From Armatimonadota bacterium (GTDB taxonomy: Bacteria > Armatimonadota > Zipacnadia > Zipacnadales > FEN-943): 16,476 nt of DNA. How positions within the stretch are numbered: position 1 is the first letter of the stretch; each line of letters begins with the position of its first letter. The DNA lies in assembly GCA_026419655.1 (NCBI GenBank), contig JANZZA010000230.1, positions 1 to 16,476 of the forward strand, read 5' to 3'. Shown piece by piece: positions 6,606-14,667 of the stretch. The position numbers were made by a program, and so were the translations under genes. The notes below the pieces were generated by a model. The model was given only the letters and a program-made list of their open reading frames with translations. It ran no database searches and was not told where the DNA came from.

Positions 6606-7652
6606 TTAATATTCTACAGCCAGCTTCACGCACCGCTCGGGGTGCTCATCAATAAACTTGTAGGCCTCGGCGGCCTCGGCTATGCCCACGCGAGGCTGCA
6701 GCATTCCCCCCACCGTCAGCTTTCCCTTCTCGAAGAGGTCCAGGATGGTCCTCTCGACGCGGGCCGGGTCCCAGCGGGGATGGTCGCGGTAAGGGATGCT
6801 CTCCAGCCGGGCGCCCGACACCAGCGTATGGCGGTTGAAATGCCATTCTTCGCCGAGGTTGAGGTCGGCGGCGCCGCCATGATACCAGGCCACAGGCACA
6901 ATGGCGCCACCGTAGCGGGTGGCCCGGATGGCCTGGTGCAGGGCACGGTAGCTGCCGGAAGTCTCGATGGCAACGTCCACGCCGTGCATGTCCGTGGCGC
7001 GGCGGATGGAAAGGCCCACGTCAGGCTCTGCCGCCGGATCCAGGACAAGGTCGGCTCCATACCGGGCCGCCAGGTCGGCCCTGAGAGGTATCGGCTCGAC
7101 CGCAATCACTTTGGCAGCCCCAGATAGCTTGGCCAACTGGACGGTCATAAGCCCAATGGCACCCATCCCAAAGATAGCCACGGTGTCGCCTATACGCAGG
7201 TTGCTCTCGCGCACGCCCACAAGTGCAACCACGGCCGGGTCGAGGCAGACCAGCATTTCGTCGCTCAGCTGCTCGGGCGCGGGCTTCACGGCGGCCGCGG
7301 CGACGGTGTGGGTCTCGCGTATTGGCAGGTAGCCATAGACGCGGTCGCCGACGGAAAAGGTTTCCACGCCAGGGCCTACCGCCTCGACGATGCCAACCGT
7401 CATATTCCCAAGGTGCATTGGCGGGTCAAAAACGGTCAATTTCGGTCCCTCCGCAGGCAGAAAAAGGCCATGTTCGCTGTCAAAGGTCTTTTCGCCAAAG
7501 GGCGACTCCCCGCGGTACAAAAGAAGCATGGTGCCGTGCTTTTCGGCCGACAACCTGCTGCGTATCAGGACTTCGCCCTGCCCGGGCTCACAGTCTGAAT
7601 ACTCGCGCAGCACAGGCTGGCGCGGAGCCACGGCAACAAGTTCTAGAGGCAT
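6606..7652 (-). CDS. Zinc-less medium-chain dehydrogenase/reductase (alcohol/polyol dehydrogenase-like)
   Basis: The protein has 348 residues from ATG 7652, with a strong GGAGGA (7660-7665) 7 nt upstream. It is an MDR-superfamily NAD(P)-dependent oxidoreductase. The N-terminal GroES-like domain has GNMTVGIVEAVGPGVETFSVGDRVYG (82-107). The Rossmann domain has GDTVAIFGMGAIGLMTVQLAK (155-175) with GxGxxG at 162-167, and AVEP (184-187) ending the second strand; the acidic residue suggests NAD(H). The place of the usual catalytic-zinc Cys reads SRLSAEKHGT (32-41), and the four-Cys structural zinc lobe is missing. It therefore resembles the subgroup with an S-x-GTE-type motif rather than classical Zn-ADH. 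The substrate is unknown; a sugar or polyol is inferred from its place between a secreted glycosidase-like gene and a UroD-like gene. Confidence 0.88.
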   Translation of the reverse strand: MPLELVAVAPRQPVLREYSDCEPGQGEVLIRSRLSAEKHGTMLLLYRGESPFGEKTFDSEHGLFLPAEGPKLTVFDPPMHLGNMTVGIVEAVGPGVETFSVGDRVYGYLPIRETHTVAAAAVKPAPEQLSDEMLVCLDPAVVALVGVRESNLRIGDTVAIFGMGAIGLMTVQLAKLSGAAKVIAVEPIPLRADLAARYGADLVLDPAAEPDVGLSIRRATDMHGVDVAIETSGSYRALHQAIRATRYGGAIVPVAWYHGGAADLNLGEEWHFNRHTLVSGARLESIPYRDHPRWDPARVERTILDLFEKGKLTVGGMLQPRVGIAEAAEAYKFIDEHPERCVKLAVEY

Positions 7653-7659
7653 AAGGTAT

Positions 7660-7665
7660 TCCTCC
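7660..7665 (-). promoter_or_regulatory. Strong ribosome binding site of the MDR gene
   Basis: GGAGGA on the minus strand, 7 nt before ATG 7652, fixes this start over the upstream in-frame ATG at 7700. Confidence 0.7.
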
Positions 7666-7732
7666 GATTTTCTGCGGCGACGCGCCTGGGTGCCCTGCAT
7701 TTTCGCCCTTCACCAGCGGAACGCAGACAGCG

Positions 7733-7795
7733 TGAAAAAGTTTGGGAAGGGGGGCGGGGGGATAAACCCTTTCAAAGAGTTTACCCCGGACAAAC
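7733..7795 (+). repeat. Dispersed palindromic repeat, copy 3
   Basis: The head AAAAAGTTTGGGAAGG (7735-7750) is followed by a stem with arms at 7758-7772 (GGGGATAAACCCTTT) and 7775-7787 (AAGAGTTTACCCC), with one bulge and one mismatch. It lies in the 180-bp gap between the GH42-like stop and the MDR start. The orientation is opposite to copies 1 and 2. Confidence 0.8.
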
Positions 7796-7832
7796 CGTTT
7801 GGCGCCGAGACGCCGCTGTCTGCGGTGATGAA

Positions 7833-10800
7833 TCATCTCACTGTCCACACGGCTTCGGCGGATTGGCCGCTGAAAAGCTCTGTGGCACGGATGCGCCACT
7901 TGCCGGCCGCGTCATTGTATGCCAGGCGCAGTGGCACTTGCCCCCGGCCTTCGCTTAGTATCACCGCCTGGCGTCCCCACAAAGGCGTGTGGTTTGCCGG
8001 GTCAAGTACTTCTACCCAAGCAGCAAAATGCTCTTTTGCGCCTTTGGGGATATCGAGACCAAGGTTAGCGGTAAAGGCCTCGCCGGGCCGCGGGTTGGGC
8101 TGAGAAAGGGTCACCTTGAGGCCCCTCACGGGGTATGGCGCCGCGAGGAAGAAGTTTGCGCGGCCCCAGCGCAGCACGGTGTCCACGCGGCTGACGCGGC
8201 CGAGGAACTTTCGTGCCCGCAGGTCGTAAACGTAGCACGGGCCAGGGAGGGTGATGCGGGCGGGCTGGGGCGGTCCGCCGATGGTGCCGCTCGTTGGCCC
8301 GAACCACGCGCACTCCATCCGTCGCAGCAGGCCAAACACCAGGGCGTCCCCCGTGCGCCAGATACGGGTCTCTGTTTGTGGGAGCGGGCCGCCTGATGGT
8401 GCGGTAAAAGTGACGGCGCTTCGGGCGCCGGCGTCGGCGTAAAGCGCCTGAAGCAGCGCCCGCAGGCTCGCCGCCTCAGCCTCACCGGCTGGCAGGGGCT
8501 GGAAGTTGAGCAAGATGGCGCGCCCGGCGCCCACGCGGTTCACCAGCAGCACCGGTGCCTCGCCGGCCTTGCCAAGGGGCCCGGCTGTGGATGGCTGCAC
8601 TTCCTGGTCTACTTTGGCGCTTGTCAGGTTGAGCGAGAAGGTTTGCTTACCAAGAGCGGCCTTGACGGAAAGCGGAGCGTTGGCGGCTTTGCCGCGGCCT
8701 GTTCGCGTGATGCCGAAAAGGTCATCCAGGCAGCCGGGCAGGAGCGGCTTGCAGTGAGCGTCGAAGACGCCTGGACGCACGTCGGCTATGACTGTGCCGC
8801 CTGTCTCCACAAAGCGGCGTATCTCTGCGGCTTCATCTGCGCTCAGAGCCTGGGTCGAAGGCAGCACCAGCACTTTGAATTCTCCGCTGCGCAGGGCTCC
8901 GGCCTTCAGCGTGCCGCTGGTCACGTAACGGAAGTCCAGGCCAAGCTCATAAGTCATCTGAACGAGGGTTTCGTGGACTTGCTGAGCTGCTGCAAAGCCT
9001 GCGTTGCCTTCGAGCTGGCACGATAGCGCCGAGGGCAAGGAATAGAAGAAAGCAATGCCGCTGTGGAGCGGCTGGGAGGCCAGGAGGAGGTCGCCAAGGC
9101 CCTCGCGCACGGGCTTCATTTCCGCCGTAAGGTCCACCGTGGCGGGCCAGAAGTCAAGAGTTGGGCGCAGATAGCCCCGCCAGGAGCCGATGCCCGACCA
9201 CATCCAGAACCACACGCTATCCATGCCCTTGATGACCATCCGCCAGGCGGCGTCTGAGAGAGCGTCACCCGTCTTCGAGTAGCCCATCCAGTTGGAGCGG
9301 ACGCGGTCGCGGGGATAGATGGAGCGGATGATGTCGTCGCCGATGCTGGGGTAAGGCCCATAGAACGTATTGATCCCGCAGATGAGGTCGTAGTCGTCGC
9401 CGAAGCCGCCGGTGCCCTCAAAGCCCGTTTTGGCCTGCGGATCGAGCTGGCTGTACTCGCGCACAAAGCGCGCCGAGAACTGCATGAGGTTATAGCGGGC
9501 GAAGGCCTGGCGGTCGTACCAGCGCGGAAAACACGCCCGGGCCGCCGCGGTTTCCATATTGTCCTTGCGGTCGAGCAGGTCAACTTCGTCGAAGGAACTA
9601 TACTCGGTGCCCCAGGAAGCGTTGAGGGCCTCGATGGTCCCGTACTGGGCGGCGAGCCAGCGCCTGTAGGCCGCGATACAGGCCGGGTGCACGCAGCAGC
9701 CCATCGTGACGCCCTCGTCGCCGAGGGAATATACAAAAACGCCCTGCTCGCGCAGGAACTTCTGGCGGCTGACTATGCCCCGCACGTATTCGGCGGCAGC
9801 AGGGTCGTCGTTCCAGCAAACGGGAAGCATGTGGCCGTTCTCGTCCTTCGGGTCGAGGATGCGGGTGCTGTAGGGGACCAGAGAAGCGTCGCAGGCCTTC
9901 AGCGCTTCCGGCTGGGGCGTTGGCTCGCTCCCCATGCTACCGATAAGACACACGTTGAAACCCGCCTGCTGAAGCTGGCGCCAGGCGTAATAAGCCAGCG
10001 GGTCCCTGGCCATGTCCCACATCACGAAATTGTGCTGGCCGTGCCGGCGTTTGGGCACAGTAAAAGACGCTTGCTTCATTTCCACTTCCTGCCCGTCGGC
10101 CATGAGCACGGCTTCGGCACGCATCAAGATTGTCGAGCAAGCATCGGCGCGGTAAGTGAAGGGATACTCAGTTTGCCCTGGCCTCACCTGGACATCTTGC
10201 TGTTGGAGGATGCGGTCGTAAGAGTCGCGCAAGCGTATGCGGAGGATGCTGTTGGGCGGCACCTGGCCGCGCAGGATGGCCTTGCCTGTAATAGTTTCAC
10301 TGCGCTCGACGAAGCTGGCGCCTAACTCAACCTTTTCCAAGCCGAAGTCGCTGGTGACTTTGACGTTGCCGGCCCCACTTACTTCTACGCCCCGCCCACT
10401 GCGCACCACAGCGTCGAGGAAGTATTCCCCGGCCCGCAGTCGCGGCAAGACAACTGGCACAGTAGCGCTCTGGCCGGCTGGCACGGTGACGGCCGCTTCG
10501 CCGAGGCTGGTCTTCTGGCCGTCGCCGGCTCGCTGCAGCTCGAAGGCGACCTTGACCGCGGCCGCAGCGTTGCCCCTGTTGCTGAGAGAGACCTCGGCGC
10601 GTTGTCCACTCTGCGCCTGGCTAACCTCCAGCGGCTGGCCGCCAAAGAAGGTCAGGCCCAGGTCGCCTTCGCGCCCGGCAGCCCACAGTGCGGCGCGGCC
10701 TATCCAGAGCATCCAGTAGTCATAATCGGCCAGAGCGGCGTAGGAAAACTCGCGCCAGGGGGTGAGGGACTGAGTATTGTAATTTAGCCACACGCCGCGG

Positions 10801-11411
10801 CCCTGGCCGAGGCGATAGGCTTTTACGACGTCTTCAGGCCGTCGCCCATCTATTAGGGGCAGACCCTCGAGGAGCCCGGGCGGAGTGGGGGCAAACTGGC
10901 GCTGGGGCGTCATGTACTCGGCCGCGCCAGGCCCACAACACACCAGCCCCGCCCCCTTCACTACCTGCGAAAGCACCAGGTAGCGAAACTTCCCTGGTAG
11001 CTTGCCGAAGGGGAAGCCAGCAACCACGTACAGCGCATAGGGCCTGGCGAGCAGGCGTTCTGCGCGGTTTTCGCCGTGCTTTTGGCCGTGGAAGAACCAT
11101 TTCTCGCCGCTGCCGCAGTAAAGGACGGCGTCGGCCTGCAGGTCGAAGCGCTGGAGAAGCTCGACGGCCTCACGCACGCGGGTGCCGGTATCTTCCCAGG
11201 TACCGTCATATGGGCCGGTGTAGATGAAAAAGAGGGTGCGCACAGGGCCGCCGGGCAGCGGCTTGCCCCAGGGCTTGTGCGGCGTCACAAGCGAAGAAGC
11301 CAGCGAGCAGTCCTCTTCTACCTCTTCTGCTGGAGTAGCCGCCCATGCGGCCATGGCAAGAAGAGTCGCGGATGCCAGGGCCGCCGATAAGAATGTACTC
11401 CGAGGCCTCAT
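7833..11411 (-). CDS. Large secreted GH42-like glycosidase with accessory domains
   Basis: The protein has 1192 residues from ATG 11411, with AGGGGG 8 nt and GAGGA 2 nt upstream; the longer frame runs through a repeat and is rejected. A signal peptide (about 1-24, ending AAWA|ATPAEE) implies export. Domain order: GATase/ThuA-like (about 56-250); two beta-sandwiches of CARDB type (about 258-452; SLSNRGNAAAAVKV, then AGEYFLDAVV); a TIM-barrel region like GH42 (about 460-800); a beta-galactosidase-trimerisation-like GATase fold (about 800-975; ADEAAEIRRFVETGGTVIADVRPG); and C-terminal sandwiches. The GH42 signature is clear in YSLGDEG (561-567; likely acid/base E566), then CVHPACIAAYRRWLAAQYGTIEALNASWG (573-601). 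Where GH42 has its nucleophile Glu, about 170 residues later, this protein reads WFWMWSGIGSWRG (734-746) with no Glu; E665 is another acidic candidate. Activity on a beta-galactoside is not assured. Confidence 0.85.
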   Translation of the reverse strand: MRPRSTFLSAALASATLLAMAAWAATPAEEVEEDCSLASSLVTPHKPWGKPLPGGPVRTLFFIYTGPYDGTWEDTGTRVREAVELLQRFDLQADAVLYCGSGEKWFFHGQKHGENRAERLLARPYALYVVAGFPFGKLPGKFRYLVLSQVVKGAGLVCCGPGAAEYMTPQRQFAPTPPGLLEGLPLIDGRRPEDVVKAYRLGQGRGVWLNYNTQSLTPWREFSYAALADYDYWMLWIGRAALWAAGREGDLGLTFFGGQPLEVSQAQSGQRAEVSLSNRGNAAAAVKVAFELQRAGDGQKTSLGEAAVTVPAGQSATVPVVLPRLRAGEYFLDAVVRSGRGVEVSGAGNVKVTSDFGLEKVELGASFVERSETITGKAILRGQVPPNSILRIRLRDSYDRILQQQDVQVRPGQTEYPFTYRADACSTILMRAEAVLMADGQEVEMKQASFTVPKRRHGQHNFVMWDMARDPLAYYAWRQLQQAGFNVCLIGSMGSEPTPQPEALKACDASLVPYSTRILDPKDENGHMLPVCWNDDPAAAEYVRGIVSRQKFLREQGVFVYSLGDEGVTMGCCVHPACIAAYRRWLAAQYGTIEALNASWGTEYSSFDEVDLLDRKDNMETAAARACFPRWYDRQAFARYNLMQFSARFVREYSQLDPQAKTGFEGTGGFGDDYDLICGINTFYGPYPSIGDDIIRSIYPRDRVRSNWMGYSKTGDALSDAAWRMVIKGMDSVWFWMWSGIGSWRGYLRPTLDFWPATVDLTAEMKPVREGLGDLLLASQPLHSGIAFFYSLPSALSCQLEGNAGFAAAQQVHETLVQMTYELGLDFRYVTSGTLKAGALRSGEFKVLVLPSTQALSADEAAEIRRFVETGGTVIADVRPGVFDAHCKPLLPGCLDDLFGITRTGRGKAANAPLSVKAALGKQTFSLNLTSAKVDQEVQPSTAGPLGKAGEAPVLLVNRVGAGRAILLNFQPLPAGEAEAASLRALLQALYADAGARSAVTFTAPSGGPLPQTETRIWRTGDALVFGLLRRMECAWFGPTSGTIGGPPQPARITLPGPCYVYDLRARKFLGRVSRVDTVLRWGRANFFLAAPYPVRGLKVTLSQPNPRPGEAFTANLGLDIPKGAKEHFAAWVEVLDPANHTPLWGRQAVILSEGRGQVPLRLAYNDAAGKWRIRATELFSGQSAEAVWTVR

Positions 11412-11462
11412 TGTCCTCGCCCCCTTTTCGCGGCGCCAAGCGGCGTGTGCAGGGCAACCAGC

Positions 11463-11525
11463 GCGAAAAAGTTTGGGAAGGGGGCCTGGGGGAGAACCCT
11501 TTTTAAAGGGTTTCCCCCATAAAGA
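11463..11525 (+). repeat. Dispersed palindromic repeat, copy 4
   Basis: The head AAAAAGTTTGGGAAGGGGG (11466-11484) is followed by stem arms 11488-11502 (GGGGGAGAACCCTTT) and 11505-11518 (AAAGGGTTTCCCCC). It is full length and lies in the 213-bp gap between the CBM9-like stop and the GH42-like start. Confidence 0.85.
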
Positions 11526-11624
11526 AGCTGCCCCAAGATTGTCACTCCGCGCCGCCGTCATTTTGTCCGGCTCAATGCTCCCTCTCTTTAGTTTTTCGCC
11601 TGACTGCGGCGGCCTGCCGCTGGC

Positions 11625-12608
11625 TTATTCTTCCAGAAGCTTTGCGATCAGGTAGTCGTATTTGAGCTTGTGCGATTGGTCTAGCAGCGCTTCGCTGGTG
11701 GTGACTGCCTGGCGCAACTCCCACACCGAAGCTTGCTCGGCGCGTCGTGCCAGGCGCACCAACCGCCACCATCTCCGCCGCAGCTCCCTGGCTTGCGGGC
11801 CGAAGGTCGGATGATCTGCCGCTTCACCGAGGACAGGAATGTGCTCTTTGGCCTTCTGTGCTGCGGCGGCCAAGGCTGTGATGAGGGTGGCACGGTAATT
11901 TTCGTTTAGCTGGGCGCTTAACTTGTCGGCTTCCTCTTGGCTTGGCGCCGGTCCGCACAGCTTGAAAAAGGCGAAGTTCTCTGGCTCAAGGAATCTGGTT
12001 TTCAACGGTGCCCAGGACGTGAATTTGTCCCCGCCTGACATGGTGGTAAAGATGTTGCGGCAGAAATTGCCTAGCCAGCGGTCGCCCTGTCTGGGCTTGG
12101 CTCGCAATACTTCGTGCGGCACGCGCAGCTCGATGGAGTACCAGCCATCCCCCATTGTCGCTCCCGCCCGGAGCTTAGAGATGTCCGGGAAGCCCTCGAA
12201 GCCGCCCTTGGCGCCGCGGGCCGTCACGCCAAACTGGAATACCTGCTTGCCCTCGCCGGGCTGGATGAAAATTTCCACCCCGTCGTCTTCCCAGAAGTTT
12301 CCGCCGTCGCGGACGGTGAGGCGCAAGTTGGGCACGTCCGGCTCCTCGCAGGTCATGGCCACGTAAAAGGCCTGGTCGTCCCAGCAGGCCTGCGCAGTCG
12401 TTTGCTTGGCCTTCGCATAGCCGCCGCCCAGCACGTAGAAGCCCGTCACGGCAGGGATGTTTTTCCAGGCGGGGTCATCGGCTACCTCTCCGTCCACCCT
12501 CGGCGCGATGCAGGGACGGTAACAGGGGTATTCTGGCCGCGCCGCGTCAGCGTACCCCAAGGCGGCAAAGGCTAGAAGCAGCAACAGGCAAGCCGCCCAT
12601 TGTCTCAT
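11625..12608 (-). CDS. Secreted CBM9-like (DOMON-type) carbohydrate-binding protein
   Basis: The protein has 327 residues from ATG 12608, with AGGAG 9 nt upstream. The signal peptide is residues 1-22 (LLLLLAFAALGYADA|ARPEY). Residues about 35-220 match the CBM9-like fold: the entry motif IAPRVDGEVADDPAWKNIPAV (34-54), TTAQACWDDQAFYVAMTCEEPD (70-91), FWEDDGVEIFIQPGEG (105-120), FQFGVTARG (124-132), GWYSIELRVPHEVL (155-168) and WLGNFCRN (178-185). Residues 222-327 are predominantly helical and charged, possibly a coiled or docking tail. The protein probably binds carbohydrate outside the cytoplasm; no catalytic residues are recognised. It lies between the MttB-like and GH42-like genes and may be made with the latter, though copy 4 of the repeat separates them. 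Confidence 0.85.
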   Translation of the reverse strand: MRQWAACLLLLLAFAALGYADAARPEYPCYRPCIAPRVDGEVADDPAWKNIPAVTGFYVLGGGYAKAKQTTAQACWDDQAFYVAMTCEEPDVPNLRLTVRDGGNFWEDDGVEIFIQPGEGKQVFQFGVTARGAKGGFEGFPDISKLRAGATMGDGWYSIELRVPHEVLRAKPRQGDRWLGNFCRNIFTTMSGGDKFTSWAPLKTRFLEPENFAFFKLCGPAPSQEEADKLSAQLNENYRATLITALAAAAQKAKEHIPVLGEAADHPTFGPQARELRRRWWRLVRLARRAEQASVWELRQAVTTSEALLDQSHKLKYDYLIAKLLEE

Positions 12609-12650
12609 GGCTGGTCACTCCTGGTGAGTCGCAGAAGACCCCTGGAAGGG

Positions 12651-12735
12651 TTTTTTCTAGGGAAAACCGTTTTTTCTGGGGGAAACCCTTTGAAAAGGGT
12701 TGTCCCCCGGGCCCCTTCCCAAGCTTTTTCGTGCT
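12651..12735 (-). repeat. Dispersed palindromic repeat, copy 5, with a short tandem duplication
   Basis: Stem arms are 12678-12691 (GGGGGAAACCCTTT) and 12694-12708 (AAAGGGTTGTCCCCC), followed by CCCCTTCCCAAGCTTTTT (12712-12729), in minus orientation. On the left, TTTTTTCTAGGGAAAACC (12651-12668) and TTTTTTCTGGGGGAAACC (12670-12687) form a 19-bp-period partial duplication of one arm. It lies in the 204-bp gap between the MttB-like stop and the CBM9-like start. Confidence 0.8.
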
Positions 12736-12812
12736 GACTGGCCCGCCAGCCACTTGCGCACAGCAGCTCCTTAAGGACGTGGGGTCAGATTCCTTCTGGC
12801 TCGTCGCGTGAG

Positions 12813-14225
12813 CTAACCAGGAAGTTCTTTATGTGCCCGCTCAAGCACCCCACGCATGGCGGCAAGCTGCTCTTCACGGCCCTCGGGTTTGCGATACTCG
12901 GCCAAAAGAGCATGGAACTTGCCCAAGGCTTTTTCCATCACGGCTTCTTCGGTCTCCATCCCGCGCCAGCCAGACCGGTCGAGGATTTCCGGCAGCCACA
13001 AGGCCGCCCGGAAATGGCGCAGGGTATGTTCAGCTTCGAGGTAATTAGTGTCCAGGCCGACGCCCACCTGCTCGATGGTGTCGAGGGCCAGGTGTTCCGC
13101 GGTGGGATTCATCGGCCTGCCCAGATGAGACAGGGCAGTGGCAAAATCCCGGTCCAAGAGGAGCTGCACGGGCGAGAGAGCGCGGCCATTGTCTATCAGC
13201 CCTGTCCCGGCGGCCAGCGGCTGGCCGGTAAGAAGCGACGCAAACAGCGACTTATGTACCTTCTCCAGCGCGGTGTATGCGCCAGGGACGCGGGATTCAC
13301 AATAGTCCCCAGCGCCCAGAGGCACCAGCATCCCGCACCACCGGCGCAGGAATTCTACGGCCGCCGCCCCATAAACCATTGCGTCGGGTGCCGAGTAGCT
13401 AACCGTCCCTGTTTTCATGTCAACGGTGCCCGCCCACATCGAGCCGCCCAGAGACACCTCAGGATTTAGCGCCCGGGCCGCAAACCACGTCGCCACATGT
13501 TCCGCGCACGCGACGGCGATGAAGCCCTCCAGCGTGACGGGTGTGGTTGCGCCGGCGACGGGCATGCCTGTCAGGCCTGTCGGGACGCCCTCTTTGACGC
13601 GCCGCACGAATCTATCGGCGCAGTCGCGGTCGAAGCGCAGAGGATGGGCAAAGCAGATGGCGCCATGGCTCACCCAGTTTTCCAGGCCAAGAATTTGGCC
13701 CATTTCGATGAGATAGTCGTTCTGACGGACATTCCAGGCAAAGGGCGCATGAGGGCGATGGGCGTACTCGGCCAGCAGCAGGCCGGCATAGAGCGGCTCC
13801 AGCAGCGGCGGCACATCGGTGAGGGAAAGGGAATGGCCCACGCCCTGGTGGCCGTGAAGAGCATCGCCGAACTTAGTGAGGGTGATGAAATGCTCGCGGC
13901 TGGCCGAGCGGATCTGTCCGGCTGCGTCGTCGTAGTAGAACTGAGCCACCTGGCCGGATATGATGGCCGGCTCGGGCGCCCTGGGGTTGTTGTCCCACTG
14001 GTCGCGCCCTTCATTCTCTCGCCGCAGGCCCTCGACAAAGTTCTCGATTACGCGGCGCGGAAAACGAACTATCTCGGAGCTGGGGTCAGGCTGCGCCCCA
14101 CCCTCCTGCAGCGCCTTGCGCAGCTCGTCGTTCTGGCAGAGCACGCCAACTTGCTCAAGCACCCTGAGCACCGCTTCTGCCAGCGGCTCGACATCACTTT
14201 CTTTCAGCAGATACTTTGCAAACAT
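12813..14225 (-). CDS. Trimethylamine methyltransferase (MttB) family protein, non-pyrrolysine
   Basis: The protein has 470 residues from ATG 14225, with AAGGAG 9 nt upstream. MttB-family enzymes demethylate quaternary or tertiary amines and pass the methyl to a cognate corrinoid protein. The family signature runs through GLTGMPVAGATTPVTLEGF (217-235), LGGSMWAGTVDM (259-270), YSAPDAMVYG (277-286), PLGAGDYCESRVPGAYTALEK (302-322) and DTIEQVGVG...EAEHTLRHFRAALWLPEILDR (382-417). The frame has no internal TAG, so the pyrrolysine of true MttB, which should fall near 312-322, is absent. This groups it with the larger non-Pyl MttB superfamily, of which MtgB acts on glycine betaine. The terminal codon is TAG, but readthrough would add only 13 residues before TAA. 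The cluster also has a UroD-like protein of the methyltransferase-associated type. Substrate unknown. Confidence 0.88.
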   Translation of the reverse strand: MFAKYLLKESDVEPLAEAVLRVLEQVGVLCQNDELRKALQEGGAQPDPSSEIVRFPRRVIENFVEGLRRENEGRDQWDNNPRAPEPAIISGQVAQFYYDDAAGQIRSASREHFITLTKFGDALHGHQGVGHSLSLTDVPPLLEPLYAGLLLAEYAHRPHAPFAWNVRQNDYLIEMGQILGLENWVSHGAICFAHPLRFDRDCADRFVRRVKEGVPTGLTGMPVAGATTPVTLEGFIAVACAEHVATWFAARALNPEVSLGGSMWAGTVDMKTGTVSYSAPDAMVYGAAAVEFLRRWCGMLVPLGAGDYCESRVPGAYTALEKVHKSLFASLLTGQPLAAGTGLIDNGRALSPVQLLLDRDFATALSHLGRPMNPTAEHLALDTIEQVGVGLDTNYLEAEHTLRHFRAALWLPEILDRSGWRGMETEEAVMEKALGKFHALLAEYRKPEGREEQLAAMRGVLERAHKELPG

Positions 14226-14425
14226 TCCCCGCGTCTCCTTAGCTGGGGCAGGCTGGCAGCAGTCTGGATTTCGGTTTCCCTCATGCGATACCTGCGCCGA
14301 GCCTGCGCGGTCCCCAACCGTCATCCGGTGGCCTATGACCCTCAAGCTATACCTGCGTGGAGGCCGCAACGGAGCTCAGGGGCTGTGACAAGGAAAGCGG
14401 GCAACGGCAGTGAATCATCCCGCAG

Positions 14426-14455
14426 CGTGAAAAGTTTGGGAAGGGGGCCTGGGGT
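14426..14455 (+). repeat. Dispersed palindromic repeat, truncated copy 6
   Basis: GTGAAAAGTTTGGGAAGG and then GGGCCTGGGG match the head of copies 3 and 4. The sequence changes at about 14455 into TAGAGTGTAG, before the hairpin arms, so only half of the element remains. Confidence 0.75.
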
Positions 14456-14615
14456 AGAGTGTAGATAAAGGTACCTAAAAGCATACCCAGGAGCCATGTG
14501 CTTAGCGGGCACCTCACCATTCCTGCGTTCGTGAACGGTTTTCGTAACAGACCCCCAGCTGCCGCAGAGCTGGACGTTAGCGCACGCCTGACATGACGGC
14601 GGTCAGTAGGCTTTA

Positions 14616-14639
14616 GGGCCTCGGCACCTGTGCTCCCTT
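14616..14639. repeat. 24-nt near-repeat of helicase coding sequence (partner 15700-15723)
   Basis: Both 24-nt stretches are in the same orientation and match at 22 of 24 positions. On the minus strand both can be read as K-G-A-Q-V-P-R-P; in this copy a TAA follows. Flanks do not align clearly. Confidence 0.6.
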
Positions 14640-14667
14640 GGTGACCATAGAATTCCGAACCGCTGCT

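Noticed and set aside
11412..11561. N-terminal extension of the GH42-like protein
   Set aside because: The extension translates the palindromic repeat (copy 4) and places the signal peptide internally; ATG 11411 has ribosome-binding sequence and a normal signal peptide.
12813..12815. Terminal TAG of the MttB-like gene as a pyrrolysine codon
   Set aside because: It lies at the natural end of the family alignment; readthrough adds only 13 residues, and TAG also ends unrelated genes here.
13497..14468. 323-residue plus-strand open frame
   Set aside because: It is antisense to the MttB-like gene and then runs through the leader and a repeat; no recognisable domain.
14545..14580. Integron attC-like hairpin (TAAC...CCAGCT/AGCTGG...GTTA)
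   Set aside because: The outer boxes do not fit the RYYYAAC and GTTRRRY consensus, and no integron integrase or cassette array is present.
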